Source: Pseudomonadota bacterium
GTDB lineage: Bacteria; Pseudomonadota; Alphaproteobacteria; Caulobacterales; Caulobacteraceae
Length of the DNA: 30,188 nt
Assembly (NCBI GenBank): GCA_023386645.1
Contig: JAEWJI010000025.1
Location: forward strand, 1-30,188
Direction of reading: 5' to 3'
This document shows positions 14,826 to 22,171 of this stretch, piece by piece. Below the pieces are notes generated by a model that did not search any database, was not told where the DNA came from, and was given only the letters and a program-made list of their open reading frames with translations. The position numbers and the translations under genes were made by a program. Every line of letters begins with the position of its first letter. Position 1 is the stretch's first letter.

Positions 14826-16784
14826 ATGCCGCAAGCGTATCTCGACCGACGGAGCAACTGGGCGATCGCCGCGCGTCAGCGCAGGAGCGCGCTTGTCCAG
14901 CGGACGGGCGTCGGGGTCGCCAGCGCACTCGTGGTCGCGCCCCTGCTGGGTTGGAACGTCAGCCTGACATGGCTTGTCGGCTATGTGCTGATCCAGCTGA
15001 TCGAGGCTTGGACGTTCGAGCCGATCACCCGACAGGGCCGGGAGGACATGGGGCGGTGGCGCAGCCTTCTGGGCTGCTCGATCCTGTTCGCCAACACGGC
15101 CTTCTACGGCAGTCTGTCGATCCCCCTGTGGCTGAACGGCGGGCCGACCGGCGGTGTCTGCGCCGCCATCATGCTGACGGCCGCCGCCGTCTATTCGATG
15201 GTCAACGCGCCGCGCTCTGCGATCGTCCTGACCTGCACGATGATCCCCCACGCCGCCTATCTGGCGCTGATCCCATTTTTCCTGAACCGCTGGGGAGCGG
15301 ATCACGCCTATGTCGTGGCGGCTGGCGCATCGGCCGTGGTCTTCATGACCTTCTGCCTGCACACCTGGCAGCGAATGAACAATGGCATGGTCGCCGAGAC
15401 CCGGGCCCGTCTCCAGGCCGAGCGCGAGCGGGCCGAGGCGGAACGGGTTGCGGCCAACCGCAGCGGCTTCCTGGCCGCCGTAGCCCACGACCTGCGCACG
15501 CCGATCGGCGCCATCCTGACCGGCGCGGCTGAACTGGAGAAAGGCGACGCCCAGGCGCGTTCGACCGCAGCCCTGATCACGGACGCGGGCCTGATGATGA
15601 AGGCCCTGCTCGACGACCTGCTGGACCACTCCAAGCTGGACGCCGGACGTATGACCGTCGAGGCCGTCCCGTTCGATCCCCGCGCCCTGCTGGCCCAGAC
15701 CCTGCGGCTGTGGCAGGGCCCGGCCGACGCCAAGGGCCTCAAGCTGCGGATCGAGGGCTCGCGCGCCCTGCCGCAGGCCCTGGTCGGCGACCCGATGCGC
15801 CTGCGGCAGGTGCTGAACAACCTGATCTCCAACGCCATGAAGTTCACCCAGGACGGGGCGATCACCGTGCGCCTGCGCTCCTGGCCGGACGAGACGGGTC
15901 GCCAGGCGCTCCTGATCGAGGTGTCGGACACCGGGCCGGGCATGACGCCTGAGCAGATGACCCGCCTGTTCACCCCATTCGACCAGCTGGAGGACGGCGT
16001 CAGCGCGCGGCACGGCGGCAGCGGCCTCGGGCTGGCCATCAGCCGTCACCTCGCCCAGCTGATGGGCGGGCGTCTGCTGGCTCGGAGCCGCCCTGGAGAG
16101 GGCGCGGCCTTCACCCTGTCCCTGACCCTGCCGCGCGCCGAGGCGGCGGCGCCCTTGGGCCGCGGGGTCTCCGACGAGGATCGCGGAGCCATCGCCCGGG
16201 CGCTGAGCTCGGCTCCGGTGCGGCGCGAACCGCTTCCGGTCGCCCCGCAACCGGCCGCTTCCGAGCTGGAGGAGACGATCGGCGAGGTGTTCGCCTCGGA
16301 GACCTCCGAGCGGATCGAATCGACGCCCGAGCTCGCCCAGGTGGAAGCAGCGGCGGACGACACGGACGAGGGCCGGCCGCTGCGGGTGCTTGTGGTCGAC
16401 GACCACGCCATCAACCGCCGCGCCATCGAGCTGATCCTGACGCCACTCGGCTGCGAGACGACCGCGGCGGCGGACGGGCTGGAGGCGCTGGCGATCGCCC
16501 AGGCCACGGCCTTCGACGTCATCTTCATGGACGTCCGGATGCCGGAGCTCGATGGGCGCGAGACCACGCGCCGGCTGCGGGCCGGCGGCGGGCCCAACGC
16601 CGACGCGCCGGTGATCGCCGTGACGGCCGACAGCCAGCCCGAGGACATCGCGGCCTGCATGGCCGCCGGCATGACCTATTTCGTCTCCAAGCCGCTGACG
16701 CCGCCGGCGCTGCTGGGAGCGCTGTCGCACGTGCTTTCGGGCGGCTCCGAGGATGGAGAGGCCGCGGAGAGCGCCGCCGCCTGA
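14826..16784 (+). CDS. Hybrid sensor histidine kinase with C-terminal receiver
   Basis: A 652-residue membrane kinase. Residues 1 to about 185 hold five or six hydrophobic segments with no large periplasmic domain. A short Arg/Glu-rich coiled region then leads to HisKA with His at about residue 221 (VAHDLRTPIGA). The HATPase domain has NNLISNAMKFT, VSDTGPGMT and GGSGLGL. An acidic, Pro/Ala-rich linker of about 90 residues follows, then a receiver domain with the VVDDH acidic pair and the phospho-accepting Asp at about residue 569 in FMDVRMPELDG, plus Thr (VTAD) and Lys (FVSKPL). No HPt domain is attached, so phosphotransfer needs a separate protein. The ATG at 14826 is chosen because GGGGA lies five bases ahead. 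The 3' end overlaps the vsr gene on the other strand. Confidence 0.92.
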   Translation: MPQAYLDRRSNWAIAARQRRSALVQRTGVGVASALVVAPLLGWNVSLTWLVGYVLIQLIEAWTFEPITRQGREDMGRWRSLLGCSILFANTAFYGSLSIPLWLNGGPTGGVCAAIMLTAAAVYSMVNAPRSAIVLTCTMIPHAAYLALIPFFLNRWGADHAYVVAAGASAVVFMTFCLHTWQRMNNGMVAETRARLQAERERAEAERVAANRSGFLAAVAHDLRTPIGAILTGAAELEKGDAQARSTAALITDAGLMMKALLDDLLDHSKLDAGRMTVEAVPFDPRALLAQTLRLWQGPADAKGLKLRIEGSRALPQALVGDPMRLRQVLNNLISNAMKFTQDGAITVRLRSWPDETGRQALLIEVSDTGPGMTPEQMTRLFTPFDQLEDGVSARHGGSGLGLAISRHLAQLMGGRLLARSRPGEGAAFTLSLTLPRAEAAAPLGRGVSDEDRGAIARALSSAPVRREPLPVAPQPAASELEETIGEVFASETSERIESTPELAQVEAAADDTDEGRPLRVLVVDDHAINRRAIELILTPLGCETTAAADGLEALAIAQATAFDVIFMDVRMPELDGRETTRRLRAGGGPNADAPVIAVTADSQPEDIAACMAAGMTYFVSKPLTPPALLGALSHVLSGGSEDGEAAESAAA

Positions 16785-17191
16785 CCCAGAACCGCGTCGA
16801 CCAGGGCCGCGTCGAAATCCGGCCGTCTGAGCGCGCATTCCCATACCTCCAGCACCCGCCAGCCCGAGGCCTGGAGGTCGCGGCGGTTGCGGTCGTCACG
16901 CTCGCGGTTGCGCTGGATCTTGGCGATCCAGTAGGCGGCGTTGGCCTTGGGCTGGCGCGAGCCGCGCGGACAGTCGTGGCCGTGCCAGAAGCAGCCGTGC
17001 ACGAAGACCGCCAGCCTGCGCCCCTTCATCACCAGATCGGGCCGGCCGGGCAGCCCCGAGCCGCCCAGCCGGTAGCCGACCCCCGCCGCGCGCAGCACAC
17101 GCCGGACCCGAAGCTCCGGCGAGGTGTCGCGCCCCTTCACCCGGCGCATGACGGCGCTGCGCTGCTCCGGGGTGAAGAGGTCGGTGGTCAA
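16676..17191 (-). CDS. vsr: Very short patch repair endonuclease
   Basis: A nicking endonuclease that starts repair of T:G mismatches arising from deamination of 5-methylcytosine. Signatures: TPEQRSAVMRRVKGRDTSPELRVRRVLRAAG, the catalytic region GLPGRPDLVMKGRRLAVFVHGCFWHGHDC, a helix ending RDRRDL-like, and SGWRVLEVWECAL. Start is TTG at 17191, chosen because the conserved N-terminus begins within a few residues. The conserved protein is about 137 residues; the last 35 residues are encoded antisense to the end of the hybrid kinase gene and look like chance extension. No cytosine methyltransferase partner is visible here. Confidence 0.9.
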   Translation of the reverse strand: MTTDLFTPEQRSAVMRRVKGRDTSPELRVRRVLRAAGVGYRLGGSGLPGRPDLVMKGRRLAVFVHGCFWHGHDCPRGSRQPKANAAYWIAKIQRNRERDDRNRRDLQASGWRVLEVWECALRRPDFDAALVDAVLGQAAALSAASPSSEPPESTCDSAPSSAGGVSGLETK

Positions 17192-17202
17192 GGTTGGCGC
17201 CT

Positions 17203-17236
17203 CGCGCTCAAGAAGCGCGCGATCGCGTCGCGCGAT
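17203..17236 (-). repeat. Two tandem hairpins between the peroxiredoxin and vsr genes
   Basis: CGCGCT (17203-17208) pairs with AGCGCG (17214-17219) around five bases. ATCGCG (17222-17227) pairs with CGCGAT (17231-17236) around three bases. They fill most of the 52-base gap between two same-strand genes. There is no T tract, so intrinsic termination is unlikely; they may stabilise or partly insulate transcripts. Confidence 0.4.
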
Positions 17237-17243
17237 AGCGCCC

Positions 17244-17729
17244 TTATAGCTGCCCCAGCAGGTGTTCGGCCGAGGAGACCTTGAACTCGCCGCCCTGTTC
17301 GATGTTGAGCTGCTCGATCACCCCGTCGCGAACCAGGGCCGAATAGCGCTGCGAGCGCTCGCCCATGCCGAAACCCTTGGCGTCCATCGAAAGGCCCATG
17401 GCGCGGGTGAAGTCGCCGTTGCCGTCGGCCAGCATCAGGATGTCCTCGCCCTCAACACCCGCCTCGCGGCCCCAGGCGCCCATGACGAAGGCGTCGTTGA
17501 CCGAGACGCAGGCGACGGTGTCGACGCCCTTCTCGCGAAGCGTGGGCAGGTTGTCGATGTAGCCAGGCAGGTGGCGGGCCGAGCAAGTTGGGGTGAAGGC
17601 GCCCGGCACGGCGAACAGGGCAACGGTCTTGCCGTTGAAGACCTCTTCGGTGCTGGTGGGACGCGGGCCTTCGGCCGTGGCCTTGAGCAGGTTGGCGGAC
17701 GGGATGCGATCGCCGACGGCGAGGGTCAT
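17244..17729 (-). CDS. Peroxiredoxin, Prx5-like
   Basis: A 161-residue thiol peroxidase of the redoxin family that reduces H2O2 or organic peroxides. The peroxidatic Cys49 lies in VPGAFTPTCSARHLPGY, the signature of the Prx5 group. A second Cys74 lies in VACVSVNDAFVM, a position found in many members and not necessarily resolving. The C-terminal RYSALVRDGVIEQLNIE segment and length are typical. Reductants for this group are often glutathione/glutaredoxin; gshA is in the same window. It is divergent from yqgE with 130 bases between starts, and 52 bases upstream of vsr on the same strand. Confidence 0.93.
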   Translation of the reverse strand: MTLAVGDRIPSANLLKATAEGPRPTSTEEVFNGKTVALFAVPGAFTPTCSARHLPGYIDNLPTLREKGVDTVACVSVNDAFVMGAWGREAGVEGEDILMLADGNGDFTRAMGLSMDAKGFGMGERSQRYSALVRDGVIEQLNIEQGGEFKVSSAEHLLGQL

Positions 17730-17748
17730 GGGGCTCTCCGGTGTCTGG

Positions 17749-17763
17749 GCCCGCCCGGCGGGC
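17749..17763 (+). repeat. Perfect GC-rich dyad between the divergent peroxiredoxin and yqgE genes
   Basis: GCCCGCC and GGCGGGC flank a single C. It is 20 bases upstream of the peroxiredoxin start and 97 before yqgE. It could be a binding site, but in DNA this GC-rich such dyads arise easily by chance. Confidence 0.25.
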
Positions 17764-17859
17764 GGCTGTCGGTCACATAGGCGCGAGCGGAGCGCGAGCC
17801 AATGCCGAAGGCGGCCGCCAAGGCTTGCGCCCGGTCGGCCCGCACCCGATCATGGAGCC

Positions 17860-18429
17860 ATGCACGCGTTCCAGTCTCTGGTCGGCCGCCTGTTGGTGGC
17901 CATGCCCGGCATCGGCGATCCGCGCTTCGAGCATGCCGTCATCCTGATCTGCGCGCATGGACCGGACCATGCGATGGGCCTGAGGCTGGATCGGCCCGCG
18001 CCAGGCGTCGATTTGCAGGCGGTGCTCGAGAAGCTGGAAATCGAGGGCGTCGTGGGCGGCGCCGGCCGGCCGGTGCTGATGGGCGGACCGGTCGAGCGGG
18101 AGCGCGGCTTCGTCCTGCACACCGACGACTGGGCCAGCAGCGACGCGACCCTGCCGTTCGGCGAGGGACTGGCCATGACCGGCACGCGCGAGGCCCTGCT
18201 GGCCATGACCGATCCGGTGCGAGGTCCGCGCCAGGCAGTGCTTCTGCTGGGCTACGCCGGTTGGGGCGACGGGCAGCTCGAGGACGAACTGGCGGAGAAC
18301 GTCTGGCTGACCGCCGAGCCCGACCTGGACCTGATCTTCGACCAGGACCACGCGACCAAATGGACCCGCGCCCTCGCCGGCCTGGGGGTCGAGGCTGGGC
18401 GGCTGTCCAGCCAGGCGGGGCGGGCGTAG
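17860..18429 (+). CDS. YqgE/AlgH family protein
   Basis: A 189-residue YqgE/AlgH protein. It opens with LVGRLLVAMPGIGDPRFEHAVILICAHGPDHAMGLRLDRPAP, the family's near-invariant block. GGPVERERGFVLH, LLLGYAGWGDGQLEDELAENVWLTAEPDLDLIF and a WTRALAGLGV ending follow. The biochemical function is unsettled; the AlgH name comes from a link with alginate regulation in Pseudomonas. Start is ATG 17860, preceded by GGAG two bases away, which is tight. An in-frame extension upstream carries no family features. Its stop is four bases from that of the convergent alcohol dehydrogenase. Confidence 0.93.
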   Translation: MHAFQSLVGRLLVAMPGIGDPRFEHAVILICAHGPDHAMGLRLDRPAPGVDLQAVLEKLEIEGVVGGAGRPVLMGGPVERERGFVLHTDDWASSDATLPFGEGLAMTGTREALLAMTDPVRGPRQAVLLLGYAGWGDGQLEDELAENVWLTAEPDLDLIFDQDHATKWTRALAGLGVEAGRLSSQAGRA

Positions 18430-18433
18430 GGAC

Positions 18434-19522
18434 TTACTTCGGCCGAGGGGATAGGGCGCACGCCGCCAGTTGCTGCATGTCCAGCACGAACCGGTAGCGG
18501 ACGTCGGACCGCTCCATCCGCTCATAGGCCTCGTTGATGCGTTCCGGGGCGATCAGTTCGATATCGCAGGCGATGCCGTGCTGGCCGCAGAAGTCGAGCA
18601 TCTCCTGGGTCTCGAGGATCCCGCCGATCAGGGAGCCCGCCACGCTGCGACGTCGGGCCAGCAGGCCCATGGCGTGTACAGGCAGCCCCTCGGTGGTCAG
18701 CCCGAGCATGACCATGGTCCCGTCCTTGGCGAGCAGCCCGACATGGTCCGAGATCTGATGGGTGGCCGACACGGTGTTGATGATCAGGTCGAAGCTCTCG
18801 GCTGCGGCCTTCATGGCCGTCTTGTCGGAATTGATCAGGAAACCGGCCGCCCCCATTCGGCGGGCGTCGGCCTTCTTGCGGTCGGAGGTCGACAGCACCG
18901 TCACCTCGGCGCCCATGGCCGCCGCCAGCTTCACGGCCATGTGCCCGAGGCCGCCCAGGCCGACCACCAGCACCCTTGATCCCGCGCCGACCTTCCAGTG
19001 GCGCAGCGGCGAATAGGTGGTGATGCCTGCGCACAGCAGCGGTGCGGCCGCATCCAGCGGCAGGCTGTCGGGTATCCGCAACACATAGTTCTGGTCCACC
19101 ACGATGGCGGTCGAATAGCCGCCTTGGGTGATCGTCTGCCCGACCTCGGCGCCCTTCGGATCGCGCGAGCCGTAGGTCTGGGTCATGCCGGGGACGCAGT
19201 ACTGCTCCTCGCCCTCCCGGCACGGTCCGCACTGGCGGCAGCTGTCGACCATACACCCCACACCGACGCGGTCGCCGACCTTGAACCGGCTGACGCCCGC
19301 GCCGACCGCCGTCACCACGCCCGCGATCTCGTGGCCCGGCACGATCGGATATGGCGTCCGGCCGAAGTCGTTCTTCACGATGTGCAGGTCGGAATGGCAG
19401 ACGCCAGCATATTGGATCTCGATCGCCACGTCGTCAGGCCCCGGATCGCGCCGGTCGAAGCTCCAGGGCGTCAGGGGCTTATCAGAGGCGGTCGCGGCGA
19501 AGGCGCGCGTGGCGATGGGCAT
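18434..19522 (-). CDS. Zinc-dependent NAD(P) alcohol dehydrogenase, CAD/YahK type
   Basis: A 362-residue medium-chain dehydrogenase. Catalytic zinc ligands: Cys42 in GVCHSDLH, His64-Glu65 in PGHEIAG, and Cys164 in APLLCAGITTYSPL. The structural zinc site is complete, with cysteines at 95, 98, 101 and 109. The cofactor fold shows VLVVGLGGLGHMAVKLA. The GVCHSDLHIVKNDFG and YGSRDPKG...TQGGYS blocks match the cinnamyl-alcohol-dehydrogenase-like group (E. coli YahK/YjgB), which reduces a broad range of aldehydes with NADPH. The physiological aldehyde is unknown. An 11-residue C-terminal tail (AACALSPRPK) follows the usual end. Monocistronic by context. Confidence 0.93.
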   Translation of the reverse strand: MPIATRAFAATASDKPLTPWSFDRRDPGPDDVAIEIQYAGVCHSDLHIVKNDFGRTPYPIVPGHEIAGVVTAVGAGVSRFKVGDRVGVGCMVDSCRQCGPCREGEEQYCVPGMTQTYGSRDPKGAEVGQTITQGGYSTAIVVDQNYVLRIPDSLPLDAAAPLLCAGITTYSPLRHWKVGAGSRVLVVGLGGLGHMAVKLAAAMGAEVTVLSTSDRKKADARRMGAAGFLINSDKTAMKAAAESFDLIINTVSATHQISDHVGLLAKDGTMVMLGLTTEGLPVHAMGLLARRRSVAGSLIGGILETQEMLDFCGQHGIACDIELIAPERINEAYERMERSDVRYRFVLDMQQLAACALSPRPK

Positions 19523-19597
19523 GAGAAGTCCGGGGCTGAGCGGGCGGCGCCCTCATCTAGGCCGACGCGTCGAGGCTTCAAGCCTGGATAGAGCCTC

Positions 19598-20218
19598 TCA
19601 GACGAACCGCCGGCTCGCCACCGCCATCATCGCCGCGCCCGCCAGGACTAGGCCCAGCAAGATCAGGGTCCATTCCGACGTCGTCGGCACCGCGGGCGGT
19701 GGGCACAGGTCCGCCTCTATGCTGTTCAGAACGTCGCCTGCGCAGTCGGCGGTCGTCAGGTCGCCGCGCGTGTCGGTCCCCGCGCCGCCGTTAAGGGCGT
19801 CCGCTCCGGGACCACCTACGAGAGTGTCGTCGCCCCCCGCGCCGGTCAGGGTGTCGGCCGACGACCCGCCCCTGATCGTATAGGCGACGCCCGGCGCATC
19901 GAAGCCCTGCCACCAGATGCTCAATCCGGGCGCAACCGTCTGCGGCCCCGCAGCGCTGACGTCCACCGTCACGGGCGTCGTGAATTGCGAGAAATCGATC
20001 GTATCGGCTCCGCCCCCCGATTGGATGATGATGCTGCCCGTCACCCCATCCGCGAAGATGAATGTTTCCGGCCCAACGGTGCCGATCACAGCTGATCCGT
20101 TGCTGTTGCCTGAGCACTCGACCGTGTTGCCGCCCACATAGACGCACGCCGCCAGGGCGGATGGCGCAAGCGCCAGTCCGGTCAGGAACACAACGACTGA
20201 GATAAGCCAGCGAAACAT
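19598..20218 (-). CDS. Exported RTX-repeat protein with IPTL-CTERM-like sorting tail
   Basis: A 206-residue protein with a signal peptide (residues 1-24, ending ALA before ACVYVGG). The middle carries four tandem nonapeptide-like units at about residues 117-153 (GGSSADTLT, GAGGDDTLV, GGPGADALN, GGAGTDTRG), the calcium-binding beta-roll pattern of RTX proteins. A DCAGDVLNSIEADLC pair of cysteines follows. The C-terminus is VPTTSEW, a hydrophobic helix and ASRRF, which matches the layout of the IPTL-CTERM signal (xPTxxxW, helix, Arg cluster). It is probably anchored briefly, then processed and displayed or released. Function is unknown. It is 63 bases downstream of the DUF72 gene on the same strand. 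Confidence 0.8.
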   Translation of the reverse strand: MFRWLISVVVFLTGLALAPSALAACVYVGGNTVECSGNSNGSAVIGTVGPETFIFADGVTGSIIIQSGGGADTIDFSQFTTPVTVDVSAAGPQTVAPGLSIWWQGFDAPGVAYTIRGGSSADTLTGAGGDDTLVGGPGADALNGGAGTDTRGDLTTADCAGDVLNSIEADLCPPPAVPTTSEWTLILLGLVLAGAAMMAVASRRFV

Positions 20219-20281
20219 GAACCGAAGACCCCCTCACCAGCGATCACCTTATACGCCGGCCTCTGGCGTCCGGAAGCCCTC

Positions 20282-21034
20282 TCACCGTTTCAGTCGCGCG
20301 ATAACCGCCTGCGCGGCCGCGGGATTTCGCACCTTCGCCCCAGCAATGAAGTAAGCGAACACCCGGCCGCGCTCGGCCCACGCCTTCATCCGGGCGGCCG
20401 CCGCGTCGAGTTCGGCGTCGGTCATGCCATTGGGCTCGTCCTCGCGGCTGGACATCAGCCGCGCATAGGTGAAGTCCGCCGTCGGATGGTCGATGCACGG
20501 CCAATTCGGCTCCTCGTCGTCCTCGCCATAGACGATGGCCACGCCGTGTTTCGCCGCGAGATCATAGAAGGCCTGGGTCTCGAAGCTGGGGTTCCTGACC
20601 TCCAGCGCGTGCCGTAGCTGCACCCCGTCGCGTTCCTTCGGCAGCAGCTTCAGAAAGCCCTCGAAATCCTCCGGCTCGAACTTCTTCGTGCCCATGAATT
20701 GCCAGTTGATTGGCCCCAATTTCTCGCCCAGCGCCGTCAGCCCCTGGCCCAGGAACCGGTCCATGCTCTCGCCCATTTCGCTGAGAACCTTGCGGTTGGT
20801 GCAATAGCGGCTGGCCTTGACCGAAAAGACGAAGCCCTCGGGCGTCTCGTCCCGCCACTTCATCCAGCTGTCGGGCTTGAAGGTCGAATAGTAGGTGCCG
20901 TTGATCTCGATCGAGGTCAGGGCGCGGCTGGCGAACTCCAGCTCCCGCTTCTGCGCCAGACCGGCAGGATAAAAAGCCCCGCGCCACGGCTCATAGGTCC
21001 AGCCGCCAACGCCGACATGGATGGGATAGGTCAT
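20282..21034 (-). CDS. DUF72 family protein (YecE-like)
   Basis: A 250-residue TIM-barrel-like DUF72 protein. It starts IHVGVGGWTYEPWRGAFYP, followed by FASRALTSIEINGTYYSTFKPDSWMKWRDETPEGFVFSVKASRY, LGQGLTALGEKLGPINWQF, RHALEVRNPSF and TADFTYARLM. These are the standard conserved blocks, and the length is normal. Molecular function is not established for the family. A truncated-looking C-terminus (AYFIAGAKVRNPAAAQAVIARLKR) is typical of the shorter alphaproteobacterial version. The gene is divergent from the DUF2341 gene (144 bases between starts) and upstream of the RTX gene. Confidence 0.92.
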   Translation of the reverse strand: MTYPIHVGVGGWTYEPWRGAFYPAGLAQKRELEFASRALTSIEINGTYYSTFKPDSWMKWRDETPEGFVFSVKASRYCTNRKVLSEMGESMDRFLGQGLTALGEKLGPINWQFMGTKKFEPEDFEGFLKLLPKERDGVQLRHALEVRNPSFETQAFYDLAAKHGVAIVYGEDDEEPNWPCIDHPTADFTYARLMSSREDEPNGMTDAELDAAAARMKAWAERGRVFAYFIAGAKVRNPAAAQAVIARLKR

Positions 21035-21150
21035 GGGTCGCTCCGCTGGCCAGCCCCTGCTCCCTAGTCGCTGGCGCGGCGGCGGTGAAGCCTGCCGACG
21101 CCGCGAACCCTCGGCGTCTAGGACGAGTGTATCCCTCCCGACCAGACAGT

Positions 21151-21167
21151 GTTACGTAAACGTTAAC
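21151..21167 (+). promoter_or_regulatory. Candidate operator directly before the DUF2341 gene
   Basis: GTTACGTAAACGTTAAC is an imperfect, AT-rich palindromic element in a very GC-rich setting. It abuts the GGGGGGA ribosome-binding site of the gene at 21179. Its core ACGTAAACGT agrees at eight of ten positions with the core of the merR promoter dyad at 28378-28395, so a shared regulator type is possible. Confidence 0.4.
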
Positions 21168-21178
21168 GGGGGGATGTC

Positions 21179-22171
21179 ATGCGCACACTGGTCGTCACAC
21201 TTTTCCTATGGCTGGGACTGACTTGCGCCGCGCAGGCCCAGCCCGTCGGCTGGTCGGACACCCAGCCGATCTACATCGCCAGCCAGGCGGACGCCCTTCC
21301 GGCGGGCTATCAGCTCAGGATCGAGCTGGACACCGCGGCGCTTATCGCGACCGGCGATCTACAGGCGGACGGAGGCGACCTGCGGTTCGGCGCAACGCCC
21401 TCCGGCGCTACGTTCCTGGACTATTTCATCGCCAGCGGGATCAACACGGCCACGACGGTGGTCTTCGTGCGCACCCCTGCGGTCCCGGCCAACAGCCTGG
21501 GCATGATCTACATGTTCTACGGAAACCCGGCCGCAGCCGACGCCTCGACCGCGACCACCTTCGACTATGTCTCGCTGGCGGAGAACACCACGCTCGGCCA
21601 GGGACCGCGCGGGGCTCCCAGCGGTTCGACCAACAGCCAGAGGGGCCATCGCTTCATCCCGACCGAAGACCTGCTGGTCACCGACCTTGGCGGCAATGTG
21701 CCGACCGCCAGCACCCGGCCGATCACCCTGTTCGACTTCGATACCCAGACGATCCTTCGCCAGGAGAGCGTGGCCCTGCCGAGCGGCGCCTACGCCTACG
21801 CTCCCATCGACCCCATCCTGCTTGAAGCGGGCGAAACCTATCTGCTGACGGTGTTCAACGCCGCGGGACAGGACGACTATTGGTTCGGGTCGACGCCGGT
21901 CCCTGTCGCCGAGTTTGGCTATCAGGACATGCGGTACTGCAACGGCTGTAGCGCCAATACCTTCCCGACGAGCGTGCTCGGCGGGCTTTACTATGGCCTT
22001 CCGGACTTCGTCTTTCGGACGCGGGTTCAGCTGGCCAGTCCACCGACATACAGTTTTGCACCGCCAGCGGTGCCTCTTGGTCGCGACCTGATCATGTCCA
22101 TGACGCTGGGTCTTCTGCTGGTCGGCGCGGGCATGGCGATCCGCCGTCGGTGGACGGCCGACACTCAGTAG
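21179..22171 (+). CDS. Exported DUF2341 protein with sorting-type C-terminal tail
   Basis: A 330-residue protein with a signal peptide (MRTLVVTLFLWLGLTCAAQAQ). Residues about 22-125 match the DUF2341 pattern: GWSDTQPIYI, a GDLRFG strand, FVRTPAVPANSLGMIYMFYGNPAA. Residues about 135-285 resemble a DUF4082-type sheet (GHRFIPTEDLLVTDLGG, LLEAGETYLLTVFNAAGQDDYWFGS, YYGLPDFVFRTRV). The end is PPAVPLGRDLIMSM, a hydrophobic helix and IRRRW, which looks like a degenerate IPTL-CTERM tail lacking the Trp. Probably an envelope or surface protein; ligand unknown. A GGGGGG ribosome-binding site precedes the ATG. A 7-bp inverted repeat (21097-21103 with 21112-21118) lies farther upstream. Its stop overlaps gshA's by seven bases. 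Confidence 0.82.
   Translation: MRTLVVTLFLWLGLTCAAQAQPVGWSDTQPIYIASQADALPAGYQLRIELDTAALIATGDLQADGGDLRFGATPSGATFLDYFIASGINTATTVVFVRTPAVPANSLGMIYMFYGNPAAADASTATTFDYVSLAENTTLGQGPRGAPSGSTNSQRGHRFIPTEDLLVTDLGGNVPTASTRPITLFDFDTQTILRQESVALPSGAYAYAPIDPILLEAGETYLLTVFNAAGQDDYWFGSTPVPVAEFGYQDMRYCNGCSANTFPTSVLGGLYYGLPDFVFRTRVQLASPPTYSFAPPAVPLGRDLIMSMTLGLLLVGAGMAIRRRWTADTQ

Noticed and set aside
13536..16844. Very long open frame on the minus strand opposite pyrD and the hybrid kinase, over 1,100 codons
   Set aside because: Gln/Arg/Gly/His-rich composition typical of the antisense of GC-rich genes; the plus-strand genes here are clear family members with full motifs.
19598..20218. RTX protein as a hemolysin or type I secreted toxin
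   Set aside because: It has a Sec signal peptide, few repeats, no toxin domain and no ABC exporter genes nearby.
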